Positions 9,390 through 18,328 of a DNA stretch of 64,000 nt are shown in pieces. A program made the position numbers and the translations under genes. A model generated the notes under the pieces. That model was not told the origin of the DNA and ran no database searches. It saw only the letters and a list, made by a program, of their open reading frames with translations. The stretch comes from Lachnospiraceae bacterium (GTDB lineage: Bacteria > Bacillota > Clostridia > Lachnospirales > Lachnospiraceae): the NCBI GenBank assembly GCA_910574285.1, contig CAJTAL010000012.1, forward strand, positions 50,503 to 114,502. Reading direction: 5' to 3'. Each line of letters begins with the position of its first letter. The stretch's first letter is position 1.

Positions 9390-11954
9390 TCACTTACGCC
9401 CGCAGCACTGCTTATATTTCTTACCGCTTCCGCACGGACATGGATCATTCGGATATACCTTCTTCTCCGCACGTTTCTTCGGACCACGTACTGCGGTGTC
9501 GTCCTTGTTCGTTCCCGTCACCTTCGCGACCTGCTCCCGCTCCACTTTCTGCTCAATCCTTACATGGAACAGGGCGCGAATCGTATCTGAAGCGATCGCC
9601 CTTGTCATCTCGTCGAACATCTCATAGCCCAGCATCTTATATTCAACCTTCGGATCTCTCTGACCGTATGCCTGAAGCCCGATACCCTGTCTGAGCTGAT
9701 CCATATCGTCGATATGCGCCATCCATTTGGCGTCAATGACTTTAAGAAGGATCACACGCTCGATCTCCCGGACATGCTCGGCCTCCGGGAACTCGGACTC
9801 TTTCGCCTCATATGCCTTCGCCGCGCGTTCCTTCAGAAGATGCTTCAATTCCTTCTGTCCGATTCCCCGGACATCCTCCTCCGTAACCGCCGCGATTGGA
9901 ATCGTATTGTGTATCGTCAGATTCAACTCCGCCAGATTCCACTCATCATAATCCTGATCCGGGCTGGTCACCATATCTACGATATTCTCCACATATTCAT
10001 TCATCATATGGAAGATGGAATCCCGCATATTTTCTCCGTCCAGTACACGGCGTCTCTCTTCGTATATAATCTCCCTCTGCTCGTTCATAACCTGGTCGTA
10101 ATCCAGCAGATTCTTACGGATTCCAAAGTTATTGCTCTCGATCTTCTGCTGAGCTTTCTCAATCGCTCCGGATAACATCTTGTGTTCGATCTGTTCGCCG
10201 TCTTCAACTCCCAATGCATTAAAGATACCCATCAGCCTCTCTGAACCGAACAGACGCATCAGATCATCTTCCAGGGAAATATAGAACCTGGACTCTCCCG
10301 GGTCCCCCTGCCGTCCGGAACGTCCGCGCAACTGGTTATCAATACGTCTGGATTCATGGCGCTCCGTACCGATGATCTTAAGTCCCCCTGCCTCTCTTGC
10401 CTCATCGTCGAGCTTGATATCCGTACCTCGGCCCGCCATATTCGTGGCGATGGTAACTGCGTCATGGACACCCGCCTCGGCTACGATCTCAGCTTCCATC
10501 TCATGGAATTTTGCGTTCAGCACGTTATGCTTGATTCCGCGGCGCTTCAACATACCGCTCAGCAATTCTGAGTTCTCAATGGTAATGGTACCTACCAGGA
10601 CTGGCTGATGTCTTCCGTGAGCCTCCTCAATCGCGTCGCACACCGCGCGGAACTTTTCCTTCTGCGTCTTATAAACCGCGTCGTCAAGATCCTTACGGAT
10701 AACCGGAAGATTCGTCGGTATCTCAATAACATCCATCCCATAGATCTCACGGAACTCTTTTTCTTCCGTCAGGGCCGTACCGGTCATACCTGCTTTCTTC
10801 ACGAATTTATTAAACAGATTCTGGAATGTAATGGTTGCAAGAGTCCTGCTCTCTCTCTTCACCTTCACATGCTCCTTCGCCTCGATAGCCTGATGAAGCC
10901 CGTCCGAATATCGGCGGCCCGGCATGATACGTCCCGTGAATTCATCTACGATCAGGACCTCGTCCTCCTTCACCACATAATCCTTATCCCTGAACATCAG
11001 ATTGTGGGCGCGCAGAGCCAGGATAATATTATGCTGTATCTCCAGATTCTCGGAATCGGCCAGGTTATCGATATGGAAGAACTTTTCTACTTTCTTCACT
11101 CCGTCTTCCGTCAGGTTGATATTCTTCTCTTTCTCATTTACAATAAAATCGCCCGTCTCTTCGATATCCTCTCCCATGATGGCGTTCATCTTACTGAATT
11201 CCCCGCTGGCTTCTCCCCGTTCCAACTGACGAGCCAGGATATCGCAGGCTTCATACAGCTTCGTTGATTTGCCGCTTTGTCCGGAGATAATAAGCGGCGT
11301 CCTCGCCTCATCAATCAATACAGAGTCAACCTCGTCGATAACGGCATATTTAAGCCCTCTCTGTACCAATTGTTCCTTATAGATAACCATGTTATCTCTC
11401 AGATAGTCAAATCCCAACTCATTGTTCGTCACATAAGTAATATCGCAATTATACGCCGCACGTCTCTCATCGTTGTCCATACTGTTCAGCACTACGCCTA
11501 CTGTAAGTCCCAGAAATTCATGGATCTGACCCATCCACTCCGCGTCACGCTTCGCCAGATAATCATTGACGGTGACGATATGTACGCCTTCGCCCGGCAA
11601 TGCATTCAGATAAGCAGGAAGCGTTGACACCAGCGTCTTACCTTCACCGGTACGCATCTCGGCAATACGCCCCTGATGCAGGATCACTCCGCCGATAAGC
11701 TGCACCCGGAAATGCCGAAGGCCGAGCGTACGCACAGACGCTTCTCTTACGGCAGCATATGCCTCCGGAAGGATATCATCCAGCGTCTCCCCTTCCGCAA
11801 GCCTCTTCCTGAATTCTCTGGTCTTATTCTTAAGCTCACTGTCCGACAGTTTCTGCATCTCCGGCTCTAACGCCTCCACCGCATCCACGATGGGATAGAT
11901 TCTCTTCAACTCGTTTTCACTATGTGTTCCGAATATTTTCTGTATTAAACCCAT
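9390..11954 (-). CDS. secA: Preprotein translocase ATPase subunit SecA
   Basis: 854 residues. This is the motor that drives unfolded preproteins through SecYEG. Walker A is MRTGEGKT (GEGKT at 103-107), the DEAD-type Walker B is [14 protein letters not shown], motif III/VI regions include [12 protein letters not shown] and [13 protein letters not shown], and the extreme C-terminus is the zinc-binding SEC-C tail [16 protein letters not shown]. The tail can bind SecB or ribosomes in other species. The start has AAGGAGC about 11 bases upstream. It is the first gene of the apparent secA-prfB-hom-apgM-lysC transcription unit. It would also export the signal-peptide proteins of the sortase modules. 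Confidence 0.98.
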   Translation of the reverse strand: MGLIQKIFGTHSENELKRIYPIVDAVEALEPEMQKLSDSELKNKTREFRKRLAEGETLDDILPEAYAAVREASVRTLGLRHFRVQLIGGVILHQGRIAEMRTGEGKTLVSTLPAYLNALPGEGVHIVTVNDYLAKRDAEWMGQIHEFLGLTVGVVLNSMDNDERRAAYNCDITYVTNNELGFDYLRDNMVIYKEQLVQRGLKYAVIDEVDSVLIDEARTPLIISGQSGKSTKLYEACDILARQLERGEASGEFSKMNAIMGEDIEETGDFIVNEKEKNINLTEDGVKKVEKFFHIDNLADSENLEIQHNIILALRAHNLMFRDKDYVVKEDEVLIVDEFTGRIMPGRRYSDGLHQAIEAKEHVKVKRESRTLATITFQNLFNKFVKKAGMTGTALTEEKEFREIYGMDVIEIPTNLPVIRKDLDDAVYKTQKEKFRAVCDAIEEAHGRHQPVLVGTITIENSELLSGMLKRRGIKHNVLNAKFHEMEAEIVAEAGVHDAVTIATNMAGRGTDIKLDDEAREAGGLKIIGTERHESRRIDNQLRGRSGRQGDPGESRFYISLEDDLMRLFGSERLMGIFNALGVEDGEQIEHKMLSGAIEKAQQKIESNNFGIRKNLLDYDQVMNEQREIIYEERRRVLDGENMRDSIFHMMNEYVENIVDMVTSPDQDYDEWNLAELNLTIHNTIPIAAVTEEDVRGIGQKELKHLLKERAAKAYEAKESEFPEAEHVREIERVILLKVIDAKWMAHIDDMDQLRQGIGLQAYGQRDPKVEYKMLGYEMFDEMTRAIASDTIRALFHVRIEQKVEREQVAKVTGTNKDDTAVRGPKKRAEKKVYPNDPCPCGSGKKYKQCCGRK

Positions 11955-12075
11955 ATTGATTAAAGCTCCTTGTCAGTAATTATGGTCGCAGTACAACCAC
12001 TTTATTCCTCATTTTAGCACTATCCCGTGTGCAATTCAACTAATTTATAAAGTGTTCACAAACTATTAAAGACAT

Positions 12076-12846
12076 CTATCGGAATCTGCAGACCTCTTTA
12101 TAGGGTATCTCTCCACCGAAAAGGTCAAGCGCGCTTCCTATTGTAAAGTCAATCTGTCCCTCCGAAAGGATACGTAATCGTTCCAGATCATCAAGGTTTC
12201 CAATTCCTCCCGCATATGTAATCACATTCTTTTTATGTCTGCTTAACAGCCGAACCAGCTCTTCTTCGATCCCGGACGCTTTCCCTTCCACGTCCACACC
12301 GTGAACCAGGAACTCATCGCAATACCCCGAGATCTCTGTAAGGAGAGCCTGAGTCAGCTTCACTTCGGTAAACGTCTGCCAGCGGTTCGTTACGATATAA
12401 TATTCTCCATCTCTCTTTCTGCAGCTTAGATCAATCACTACATGCTCTTTTCCCACAGCCCGGCACAAGCTCTCCATATTCTCCCAGTGTATGATTCCGT
12501 CCCGGAATACGTAGGAGGTGACGATCACATGGCTTGCTCCTGCTTTCAGATATTCTTCGGCATTATCCGCCGTTATGCCTCCCCCCATCTGGAGTCCCTG
12601 GGGATACGCCGCCAATGCCTTCATCGCCTGTTCCTTCGTCTTCCTATAATATTCGGAAGAGGGCGGATTCAGAAGAATCACATGTCCGCCCTTAAGTCCG
12701 TCCTTCTGATACAGCCGCGCAAAATAATCTGCCTCCTGCGCCGCCTGGTAATTCTCTACCGCCTGGTCATCCTGATCCGTAAGGCTTCCCCCCACAATCT
12801 GCTTCACCGCCCCGTTGTGTATGTCAATACATGGTCTGAACCTCAT
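12076..12846 (-). CDS. HisA-like phosphoribosylformimino-AICAR ribotide isomerase, eukaryotic type
   Basis: 256 residues resembling the HIS6/HisA (beta-alpha)8 isomerase of histidine synthesis. It has RFRPCIDIHNGAVKQIVGG at the N-terminus, GGHVILLNPPS, LQMGGGITADNAEEYLKAGA, the catalytic-side VIDLSCRKRDGEYYIVTNRW, and a C-terminal YAGGIGNLDDLERL phosphate-binding loop. The eukaryotic-type branch occurs sporadically in Clostridia. No other his gene is near, so it is an orphan here. The start follows AAGGAGAAGGTT. A five-unit 11-bp tandem repeat lies about 100 bp upstream and may be regulatory. Confidence 0.85.
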   Translation of the reverse strand: MRFRPCIDIHNGAVKQIVGGSLTDQDDQAVENYQAAQEADYFARLYQKDGLKGGHVILLNPPSSEYYRKTKEQAMKALAAYPQGLQMGGGITADNAEEYLKAGASHVIVTSYVFRDGIIHWENMESLCRAVGKEHVVIDLSCRKRDGEYYIVTNRWQTFTEVKLTQALLTEISGYCDEFLVHGVDVEGKASGIEEELVRLLSRHKKNVITYAGGIGNLDDLERLRILSEGQIDFTIGSALDLFGGEIPYKEVCRFR

Positions 12847-12951
12847 AACCTTCTCCTTCCCTCTTCATCCACTTACCGGTAAATATATCTGCTTGTTTCC
12901 TGCAATCCTCTGCTTTTCTTATTCCGGAAAATCCAGTCAGATAATATCTTC

Positions 12952-13006
12952 TATACAACTTCTATACTACTTCTATACTACTTCTATATTACTTCTATTT
13001 ACTTAG
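12952..13006 (-). repeat. Five tandem 11-bp repeats upstream of the HisA-like gene
   Basis: Plus-strand units TATACAACTTC, TATACTACTTC (twice), TATATTACTTC and TATTTACTTAG lie head to tail with a period of exactly 11. Read on the gene strand this is repeated GAAGTAGTATA. The period of about one helical turn puts every unit on one DNA face, as in cooperative regulator sites. A regulatory role is inference; it could also be a simple slippage repeat. Confidence 0.6.
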
Positions 13007-13288
13007 ATTCACTATACTTATCGGAAATAATCTCGTAAAATTAAGCCGTTTCCCCTGCCAAGGCGGCGAGGATGATCTAGCCGTTATGGATATTGTAACC
13101 TGATGCAAAGAGAAAAAAATTGCCAGCAGCATGAAAAGAGCCATTCTGCAAGCAGAATAGCTCTTTTTCTATCACACATAATAACAGTTATGCCACAGTG
13201 CTTATTTTTTGGTAAAGCAGGGGATAAGCCGCCCTGCTAGATCCTATTTCTTAGTTATTGGATTACTTCATCCATGTACAGATTTTTC
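13007..13288 (-). other. 3' untranslated region of module 1
   Basis: No gene is seen. From the stop of the module 1 secreted protein leftward there is a segment shared with modules 2 and 3. It holds a hairpin around AGCAGGG/CCCCTGCT (about 13215-13240), a short CATAA/TTATG hairpin (about 13175-13195), then the terminator at 13134-13168. The order and much of the sequence are kept downstream of all three modules. Confidence 0.6.
13134..13168 (-). terminator. Terminator of module 1
   Basis: A near-perfect stem GAGC-(C/T)ATTCTGC with a two-base loop and A/T tracts on both sides, so it can act in both orientations. The same hairpin ends module 3 (41436-41470). In module 2 it is split by the inserted element. 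Confidence 0.85.
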
Positions 13289-14161
13289 CTAGAACTCACC
13301 TGTCTTTGGAGATTTTCCAATTGTAGATGCTGCCTTAACCTTAACATCTTTGCTAGTTGTGTTCTTGTTAGTATTAACTACCTTAATATTGCCTTTGTCG
13401 TCTGTAATTGGCTTGCCAGCTTTGTCGAGAGCGATAACCTTATTGTTAGACATAACCTTAACGATACCGATTGGTGAAAGGCTCTTGAAGTTTACTGTAA
13501 TCCAAGCATCGCCGCCTACTGACTGAACAGTTGCAGGAATTGTCTCCCAAACACCTGTAGTTACATCATAATGAAGAACATAGACTGTATCGCCGATACC
13601 TAAATCATTTTTAGCAACCAGATCCCCAACATTAATCTGCTGAGTCATACCATTAGGAAATCTCTTCTTGAATTCTTCATCTGTCATTTCTGCGCCGCCA
13701 TTGTTCCAAGTAGCTGTCAAATCTGCAGTAGCCAATACAACAGCTTCTACATCGCCTGCTGGAATGACATAACCATTCTTCTTAAAGATATCAAGTCTTT
13801 CCTCATTGCTTTCGCCGTTTGCACGGAAAACATCAAGAACTGCATTAACTTCATCCTCGATAGCCTTGATCTGATCTGTTGTAAAGGAAGCCACAATTTG
13901 CTCATCCGTAAGATCTGTATCTGGGTATTTTGCTCTGTATTCATCAACATATTTCTGCTGAATCTCGTACAATGTACCATCTACAACATTATCCATGTTG
14001 ACACCATAATCACCGTTTGGATTAGCATTTGTTACAGCATCGATTCCGTTAGTACCAACTAAGTTATCATCATCAATACTATAGTCCGCCATTACAGTCA
14101 TGCTCATGCCTAAGCAAAGGGCAGACGCTGTTACTAAAGCTACTATTTTTTTCATTTTCAT
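13289..14161 (-). CDS. Module 1 secreted protein ending in SPKTGEF (putative sortase substrate)
   Basis: 290 residues. The signal peptide MKMKKIVALVTASALCLGMS is followed by a VMA/D cleavage site near residue 25. The central part (about 30-190) is acidic and differs strongly from the paralogs at 20917 and 40519. The C-terminal region is conserved: GDTVYVLHYD, then WITVNFKSLSPIGIVKVMSN, a DKAGKPITDDKGN repeat-like turn, a Thr/Lys linker and terminal GKSPKTGEF. SPKTG matches the (S/N/P)PxTG type recognised by some clostridial class B sortases, but the protein stops two residues later, with no hydrophobic anchor or basic tail in any downstream frame. It is the third gene of the module, after LCP and sortase. 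Function unknown; probably a variable surface or secreted protein. Confidence 0.85.
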   Translation of the reverse strand: MKMKKIVALVTASALCLGMSMTVMADYSIDDDNLVGTNGIDAVTNANPNGDYGVNMDNVVDGTLYEIQQKYVDEYRAKYPDTDLTDEQIVASFTTDQIKAIEDEVNAVLDVFRANGESNEERLDIFKKNGYVIPAGDVEAVVLATADLTATWNNGGAEMTDEEFKKRFPNGMTQQINVGDLVAKNDLGIGDTVYVLHYDVTTGVWETIPATVQSVGGDAWITVNFKSLSPIGIVKVMSNNKVIALDKAGKPITDDKGNIKVVNTNKNTTSKDVKVKAASTIGKSPKTGEF

Positions 14162-14206
14162 TTCTTGTTTACTCCTTCCTTTTTCTGTTACTTTGTGTGA
14201 TTATAT

Positions 14207-14229
14207 ATTAAAGCTTTGTTTGCTTTAAT
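14207..14229 (-). promoter_or_regulatory. Conserved stem-loop before the module 1 secreted-protein gene
   Basis: ATTAAAGC-n7-GCTTTAAT forms an 8-bp stem. It is followed by ATATATAATC and a well-conserved leader to the AGGAAGGAG site of the secreted-protein gene. Equivalent stems sit at 20850-20872 and 40451-40473, with sequence change but kept pairing. It could be a processing site, a weak attenuator, or part of a second promoter (TATAAT is present just after it). Confidence 0.5.
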
Positions 14230-14249
14230 ACCATTACTTTTAGACAAGC

Positions 14250-15062
14250 CTATTCTCTTGTCGCATTCACCATCCATCTCTGACTGGGTGAATCTCCTAT
14301 ACAGGTAGAGAGTGTTAAAATCCCTGTCTCCTGTGTTACATTCACTTCAGGATTGACATGACCGTCGATCGAGCTTTTCAGTTCGTCCAGATATGTCTGA
14401 AAATCCTGGGGAATCGAAAAATTATAATTTCCCAATAAATACCGATCATCAAATGCAACTGCTGCAAATATGCGGTATTTCAACGTTTGATCCGGTAAAT
14501 AAATGTATACATACGGATTATTGTTAAAGAACTCCTGATCTTCATATTTATGAAGGTCTGCAAACATGCTGCCATTTTTCATATTATGTCCATACACGAC
14601 AGTTACCGGATCCGAAAAATCTTTTGCATTGTACTTCTCCACGTAAATCGTTCCGGGAAGCCCTTCTGACTTGTCAATCGTATGGTTCAGATAATATGCA
14701 TCATCTTCCGTCTCGCTTCTCAAAATCGGGTAGTCCACATTTGTGCCCGGAATCCAGATCCATGCGTAAATATCCGGATTTTCGGCCTGTGCCGCCGCAA
14801 AGTCTACTTTCCGGAACATCGGGTCATCCGCGTCCACGGCTACCGTGTCTTTTAGTTTATCGTATTGTTCCTGAATCTTATCCGGGTCGGCTTCCTTCGC
14901 CTTCTCTTCGGCTACTTCCGCTTTCTGGCCCGAATTATACAGATAGAACCCTATTCCTCCTCCGGCTCCCGCCAGCAATATGACTGCCGCTATTATAATG
15001 ATGATTTGGTTCTTGCCCATCCCTGTTTTTCGTCTTTTTCCTCTTTCGTCCTGCTTTCGCAT
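14250..15062 (-). CDS. Module 1 class B sortase
   Basis: 270 residues. A basic cytoplasmic start (MRKQDERGKRRK), one membrane segment (IIIIIAAVILLAGAGGGIGF), then an extracellular sortase domain. Class B signatures are VYGHNMKNGSMFADL (catalytic His), TLSTCIGD (catalytic Cys) and QRWMVNA (Arg). It is expected to cleave a sorting motif, probably SPKTG of the adjacent protein, and transfer it to an acceptor at the cell envelope. The start at 15062 was chosen because GGAAAGGAG plus spacer and MRKQ are conserved in all three paralogs; a longer reading from 15098 includes the RBS. It lies 54 bp after the LCP gene and about 90 bp before the secreted protein gene. Confidence 0.92.
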   Translation of the reverse strand: MRKQDERGKRRKTGMGKNQIIIIIAAVILLAGAGGGIGFYLYNSGQKAEVAEEKAKEADPDKIQEQYDKLKDTVAVDADDPMFRKVDFAAAQAENPDIYAWIWIPGTNVDYPILRSETEDDAYYLNHTIDKSEGLPGTIYVEKYNAKDFSDPVTVVYGHNMKNGSMFADLHKYEDQEFFNNNPYVYIYLPDQTLKYRIFAAVAFDDRYLLGNYNFSIPQDFQTYLDELKSSIDGHVNPEVNVTQETGILTLSTCIGDSPSQRWMVNATRE

Positions 15063-15116
15063 GGGTATCTCCTTAAACTCCTTTCCTTTTCTTTTCATTG
15101 TATAAACTTACAATCT

Positions 15117-16364
15117 CTACGAAATTTCTTTATAAAAATAATCGATAATAGTTGCCTTTAGCTGATCAATATTTGGAATATACTGCAAATGTTCGTCCTG
15201 CATTATCGCTTCCCCAGGTATTGTTGTCATATCCTCCGCATTCAGAGACATCCCCAGTATTTCCGGTACCAGGTAGGCGATGTCTTCCGGCGTAATATTG
15301 GTACACATATCCTCCTGTAAGCTGTTATATACGGTAAGCGGAAGAGAAAGATCATTTTTCACTGTTTCCTTCGCCTTCGCAAAATAGTTCGTGATATACT
15401 GTTTCTGACGGTTTAACCGCCCTATACTACTTCCGTCGACGCCGCAATCTCTGGCCTGGATATACTCCCTTGCCATATCTCCTTCCAGATGTATGGTTTC
15501 ACCGGAATGATAAGTCCTGGCACCGCCTTCTACATCTTCCAATACCTGAACGTCTACACCGCCGACCGCATCATTCAAGACCGGGATTGCCGCGAGATTA
15601 ATGGAACAATACCTCTGAATCGGAACCTGGTAAAGCAATTTGGATACTGTTTCTACCATCAGCTCACAAGCCTGTGTAGCGTTCTGTCCATAAGCATGCT
15701 GCGTTGTAATCTGCATATTAGTTTCTTCAATGTATTTTCCACCTCTCCCAACAACTTTAATTGTTGTAACGGTATCTCTGGGAATGGCCAGAAATCTAAT
15801 CTTTCCACTCTCAACATTGATGCTGACCACGATAATCGCATCCGCCAAACCAGCGCTGCCATTTGCCAAATTCGCCGCTTCCCGCCTTGATTCAATCGGT
15901 GTTTCCTTATCAATCCCTAAACACAGGAAATTAATCACATCTTCATTGTACTGGTATTTTTTTCCATTATATGTAACAAATAAACCTACATCGTCATCTT
16001 CTGATTCACCATTTGAAGTAACTTGTGTCTTTAAATTTTTCCCCCCCTGTGCACGTAAATAGAAGAAGCTTCCCGTCAGACCTGTAATTATGACTACCAA
16101 AGCAGTCACCACGCATAACACGACCTTCTTCCATCTCTTCATTGCCAGGAACCTGTCAAAGATGCCTTTCGATCTTTTTGATCTTCTTAAGCTTTTCGAA
16201 GGATTTCTTGAATGTCTGCTCTGCTTATGAGGCCTGTCTTCAAAATCATCTTCATACAGGATTTCCGTAATATACTCGGAATCCAGATCATCAAACGGTC
16301 CCTGTGTCCCGACAAAATTCTGGGGATTTCTCTCCTTATGGGAAAAATGTTTCTTTTTCTTCAT
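15117..16364 (-). CDS. Module 1 LytR-CpsA-Psr (LCP) family protein
   Basis: 415 residues. A highly basic cytoplasmic tail (about 85 residues, rich in Lys/Arg/Ser), a membrane segment VVLCVVTALVVIITGLTGSF, then an LCP domain: NFLCLGIDKETP, LADAIIVVSINVESGKIRFLAIPRDT, an HAYGQNATQACELMV helix, VGGVDVQVLEDV, GDMAREYIQARD and GRLNRQKQYI. LCP proteins transfer lipid-linked glycopolymers to peptidoglycan or, in some actinobacteria, to sortase-anchored proteins. Placement directly before a sortase and its probable substrate suggests a joint role in decorating or anchoring that protein. The start is the ATG at 16364 after GGAGGAATTT; an in-frame GTG four codons earlier lies inside the RBS. It is driven by the promoter at 16415-16442. 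Confidence 0.92.
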   Translation of the reverse strand: MKKKKHFSHKERNPQNFVGTQGPFDDLDSEYITEILYEDDFEDRPHKQSRHSRNPSKSLRRSKRSKGIFDRFLAMKRWKKVVLCVVTALVVIITGLTGSFFYLRAQGGKNLKTQVTSNGESEDDDVGLFVTYNGKKYQYNEDVINFLCLGIDKETPIESRREAANLANGSAGLADAIIVVSINVESGKIRFLAIPRDTVTTIKVVGRGGKYIEETNMQITTQHAYGQNATQACELMVETVSKLLYQVPIQRYCSINLAAIPVLNDAVGGVDVQVLEDVEGGARTYHSGETIHLEGDMAREYIQARDCGVDGSSIGRLNRQKQYITNYFAKAKETVKNDLSLPLTVYNSLQEDMCTNITPEDIAYLVPEILGMSLNAEDMTTIPGEAIMQDEHLQYIPNIDQLKATIIDYFYKEIS

Positions 16365-16402
16365 AAATTCCTCCACATCATTTTTTAGGACATGTTGTTT
16401 GT

Positions 16403-16415
16403 TTTTATACTAAAA
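16403..16415. repeat. Putative recombination core site, module 1 side
   Basis: TTTTATACTAAAA on the plus strand: two 5-bp inverted arms around three bases. Reading toward module 1 it is TTTTAGTATAAAA and marks the exact point where homology with the module 2 upstream region (18563-18575) begins. The -10 box of the module 1 promoter abuts and overlaps it by one base. Tyrosine recombinases of the Tn916 type favour T-tract/A-tract cores of this sort; the assignment is inference. Confidence 0.55.
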
Positions 16416-16442
16416 TTATACTGTATTATTTTGAAATGTCAA
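16415..16442 (-). promoter_or_regulatory. Strong promoter of module 1
   Basis: -35 TTGACA (16437-16442) and -10 TATAAT (16415-16420) match the consensus perfectly, with a 16-base spacer. The transcript would start in or just after the TTTTAGTATAAAA core, about 40 bases before the LCP start codon. Modules 2 and 3 share the downstream sequence but not these boxes. It is shielded from upstream transcription by the terminator at 16541-16589. Confidence 0.85.
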
Positions 16443-16540
16443 GTGGAAAAAAGATAAAATTTCTTATGAAAATCTTATCCTTATACCATATGTAGTTCAA
16501 ACGGTCTATTTTAGGGCGTTTGAGCAACTATCAAATAAAT

Positions 16541-16589
16541 AAAAAAGAGTTACTTTTCTGTCGAATTCTTCGTCTTTGAAAAGTAACTC
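16541..16589 (-). terminator. Terminator of the Asn/Asp-rich lipoprotein gene
   Basis: A 12-bp perfect stem GAGTTACTTTTC/GAAAAGTAACTC followed on the minus strand by TTTTTT. It ends the lipoprotein transcript and isolates the module 1 promoter, located about 100 bp further on. Confidence 0.85.
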
Positions 16590-16608
16590 CCCGGTTTATG
16601 TCTTCAAT

Positions 16609-16950
16609 TTATCTGTTTTTTTCGGTGCCTCGATCTGTATTGTTATTGGTGTCGTTTCCGTCCAGGGCATCACCTATATCGTCTGCTCCGTCACGTACGT
16701 CATCACCGATCTCATCAGCTATATTTTCATCGTCATTTCGGTTGTTATCTGTACCGTCTGTCGCGTCATTCATATTGTTGTCATCCCTGTTATTTCCATT
16801 ATTATTGTTATTTTGGTTATTATTGCTATCTGTGGCTGCATTGTTATTAGCCGCGTTATCATCGGCATTTCCATCGCTGCCGCAGGCCGTTATGCCAAGC
16901 ATAACGCTTGTGCACATTAAGATTAGAACAACTTTTTTCAACTGTTTCAT
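16609..16950 (-). CDS. Low-complexity Asn/Asp-rich lipoprotein
   Basis: 113 residues. The lipoprotein signal MKQLKKVVLILMCTSVMLG is followed by lipobox ITAC and Gly-Ser-Asp. The mature 90 residues are almost only Asn, Asp, Gly, Ala and Glu, with runs such as NNNNQNNNNNGNN read in fragments, and no recognisable domain. It is likely a disordered acidic surface peptide; similar short lipoproteins occur in Clostridia without known function. The RBS is GGGAG. It lies inside the putative invertible segment between the recombinase and the promoter, and would invert with them. Its own promoter probably lies in 16951-17060, where TATACT-like boxes are present. Confidence 0.75.
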   Translation of the reverse strand: MKQLKKVVLILMCTSVMLGITACGSDGNADDNAANNNAATDSNNNQNNNNNGNNRDDNNMNDATDGTDNNRNDDENIADEIGDDVRDGADDIGDALDGNDTNNNTDRGTEKNR

Positions 16951-17103
16951 GTTTTAACTCTCCCTTTCACTTATTTATTATCTATAATCAAGTATAACTT
17001 GTTACCAGTAATATTTACATATAAGAAAAATAGTATACTTTCCGGCAGATAATTGACTATGGGAGTTCGTGTTAAAAATATCAAAATTTTCCAAAAACCG
17101 TAC

Positions 17104-17126
17104 AAATGTAGTAAAAATGTAGTATA
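17104..17126 (+). repeat. Two direct repeats AAATGTAGTA next to the recombinase stop codon
   Basis: AAATGTAGTAAA and AAATGTAGTATA are offset by 11 bases. The AGTA(A/T)A core resembles the arm-type DR-2 repeats bound by the N-terminal domain of Tn916 integrase, as I remember them. A related copy, AAGTAGTAAATTA, is at 18471-18483. An arm-site role is inference. Confidence 0.4.
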
Positions 17127-17140
17127 TTTAACGCTTTTGA

Positions 17141-18328
17141 TCAGGCAGTCAGCCTTCGCATCTCTGATTCGGCCGAATCGTAAGTGGCGTGAGCGTAATA
17201 ATTCAGCGTCATATTGATATTCGAGTGTCCCATAATGTACTGCAGCGCTTTAGGATTCATGCCCGCATCAGCCAGGCGTGTACAAAACGTATGCCGGAAT
17301 GTGTGGGGACTGATATCCGGTAATTTCTCGTCATGGTTTTTATTATACTTTTTCACCAGACCTCTCAACATACTTTCATAGTTCGCCGCTACTTTGGGCT
17401 GACCGTCTTGTTTGAGGAACAGGAAATTGTGATATCCGGATATAGAGACAGATTCTATTTTTCCGCGGTTTTCTATTACATTTTTGAATGCCTGATAGAC
17501 TTTTTCGCTCATCGGTATCTGCCGGATGCCGGTTTTTGTCTTAGGGACTTCGACGTAGTAGCCGTTAGAAGTATCTTTCATCAGTTGGTGATCCACGTGT
17601 ATAATTCTGTTTTCCAGATCTAATTCTTCGGTAAGTCCGCAAAATTCAGAGATACGAAGACCCGTACCTAATAATATGATCAACTCATCCACATATTTTT
17701 GATAAACCTTATCACTTCGGGCAAAGGTGAGCAGATTCTCTTCTTGTTCTGCTGTCAGGGCTATTTTCTGTACACTATTATCTTTTAAGATCGTACTCAA
17801 AGCAAAGTTAAAAGGATTCTTACGGATACAGCATTCTTCAATAGCTGTGCAAAACACAGCTTTCAGAGAGCATTTGTAATTATTGATCGTTTTATACGCA
17901 TAGCCGCTTTCATCCATTCTCAATACCCAGTCCTTGGCGTCGGACATTCTTACGCTGTCGATACTCTTGGTGCCCAGAGGATCATTTTCCAATAAATTCA
18001 ATAAACATTGGCGGCCTTTTTCCGTATTTCTCCGGACATTCCTCCTATATTCCATGTATTTTTTGTAGAGCTGGCAAACTGTCATCTTCTTTCCGATGAT
18101 ATCAATTCCGTCATCAAGGTCTTTCTGAATTTCTTCTATCCTTTCCCTTAATGGCAGGCTGTCACGTTTCCCTGCGGGTGTTTTATCTGCGGCAGTCAAA
18201 CGCCAGGCATAAACGAATCTCACTTTCCCATAGAAGTCTGTATACTTATATACATACCGCCCATCTTTTCTCTGACTTTCTCCGATCCTTAAAATACGCC
18301 CTTTGTTATCGCGTCTCTTTTCTGACAT
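17141..18328 (-). CDS. Tn916-family tyrosine site-specific recombinase (integrase)
   Basis: 395 residues, aligning from memory with Tn916 Int along its whole length. It starts MSEKRRDNKGRILRIGESQR (arm-binding domain), then a core-binding domain with the NNYKCSLKAVFCTAIEECC region, and a catalytic domain with Arg in LLGTGLRISEFCGL, His/Arg in SPHTFRHTFCTRLADAG, and GHSNINMTLNYYAHA (second His and the Tyr nucleophile). All catalytic residues are present, so it is probably active. The start at 18328 was chosen over 18352 by the family N-terminus. No excisionase, relaxase or conjugation gene accompanies it. It lies between mirror-image modules 1 and 2, fitting a dedicated DNA switch, although a relic of a lost Tn916-like element is possible. 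Confidence 0.92.
   Translation of the reverse strand: MSEKRRDNKGRILRIGESQRKDGRYVYKYTDFYGKVRFVYAWRLTAADKTPAGKRDSLPLRERIEEIQKDLDDGIDIIGKKMTVCQLYKKYMEYRRNVRRNTEKGRQCLLNLLENDPLGTKSIDSVRMSDAKDWVLRMDESGYAYKTINNYKCSLKAVFCTAIEECCIRKNPFNFALSTILKDNSVQKIALTAEQEENLLTFARSDKVYQKYVDELIILLGTGLRISEFCGLTEELDLENRIIHVDHQLMKDTSNGYYVEVPKTKTGIRQIPMSEKVYQAFKNVIENRGKIESVSISGYHNFLFLKQDGQPKVAANYESMLRGLVKKYNKNHDEKLPDISPHTFRHTFCTRLADAGMNPKALQYIMGHSNINMTLNYYAHATYDSAESEMRRLTA

Noticed and set aside
12952..13006. Tandem repeats as a CRISPR array
   Set aside because: 11-bp units with no spacers between them and no cas genes in the window.
17141..18328. Integrase as part of a complete Tn916-like conjugative element
   Set aside because: No excisionase, FtsK-like, relaxase or tetM-type gene nearby; the neighbours are the paired sortase modules.
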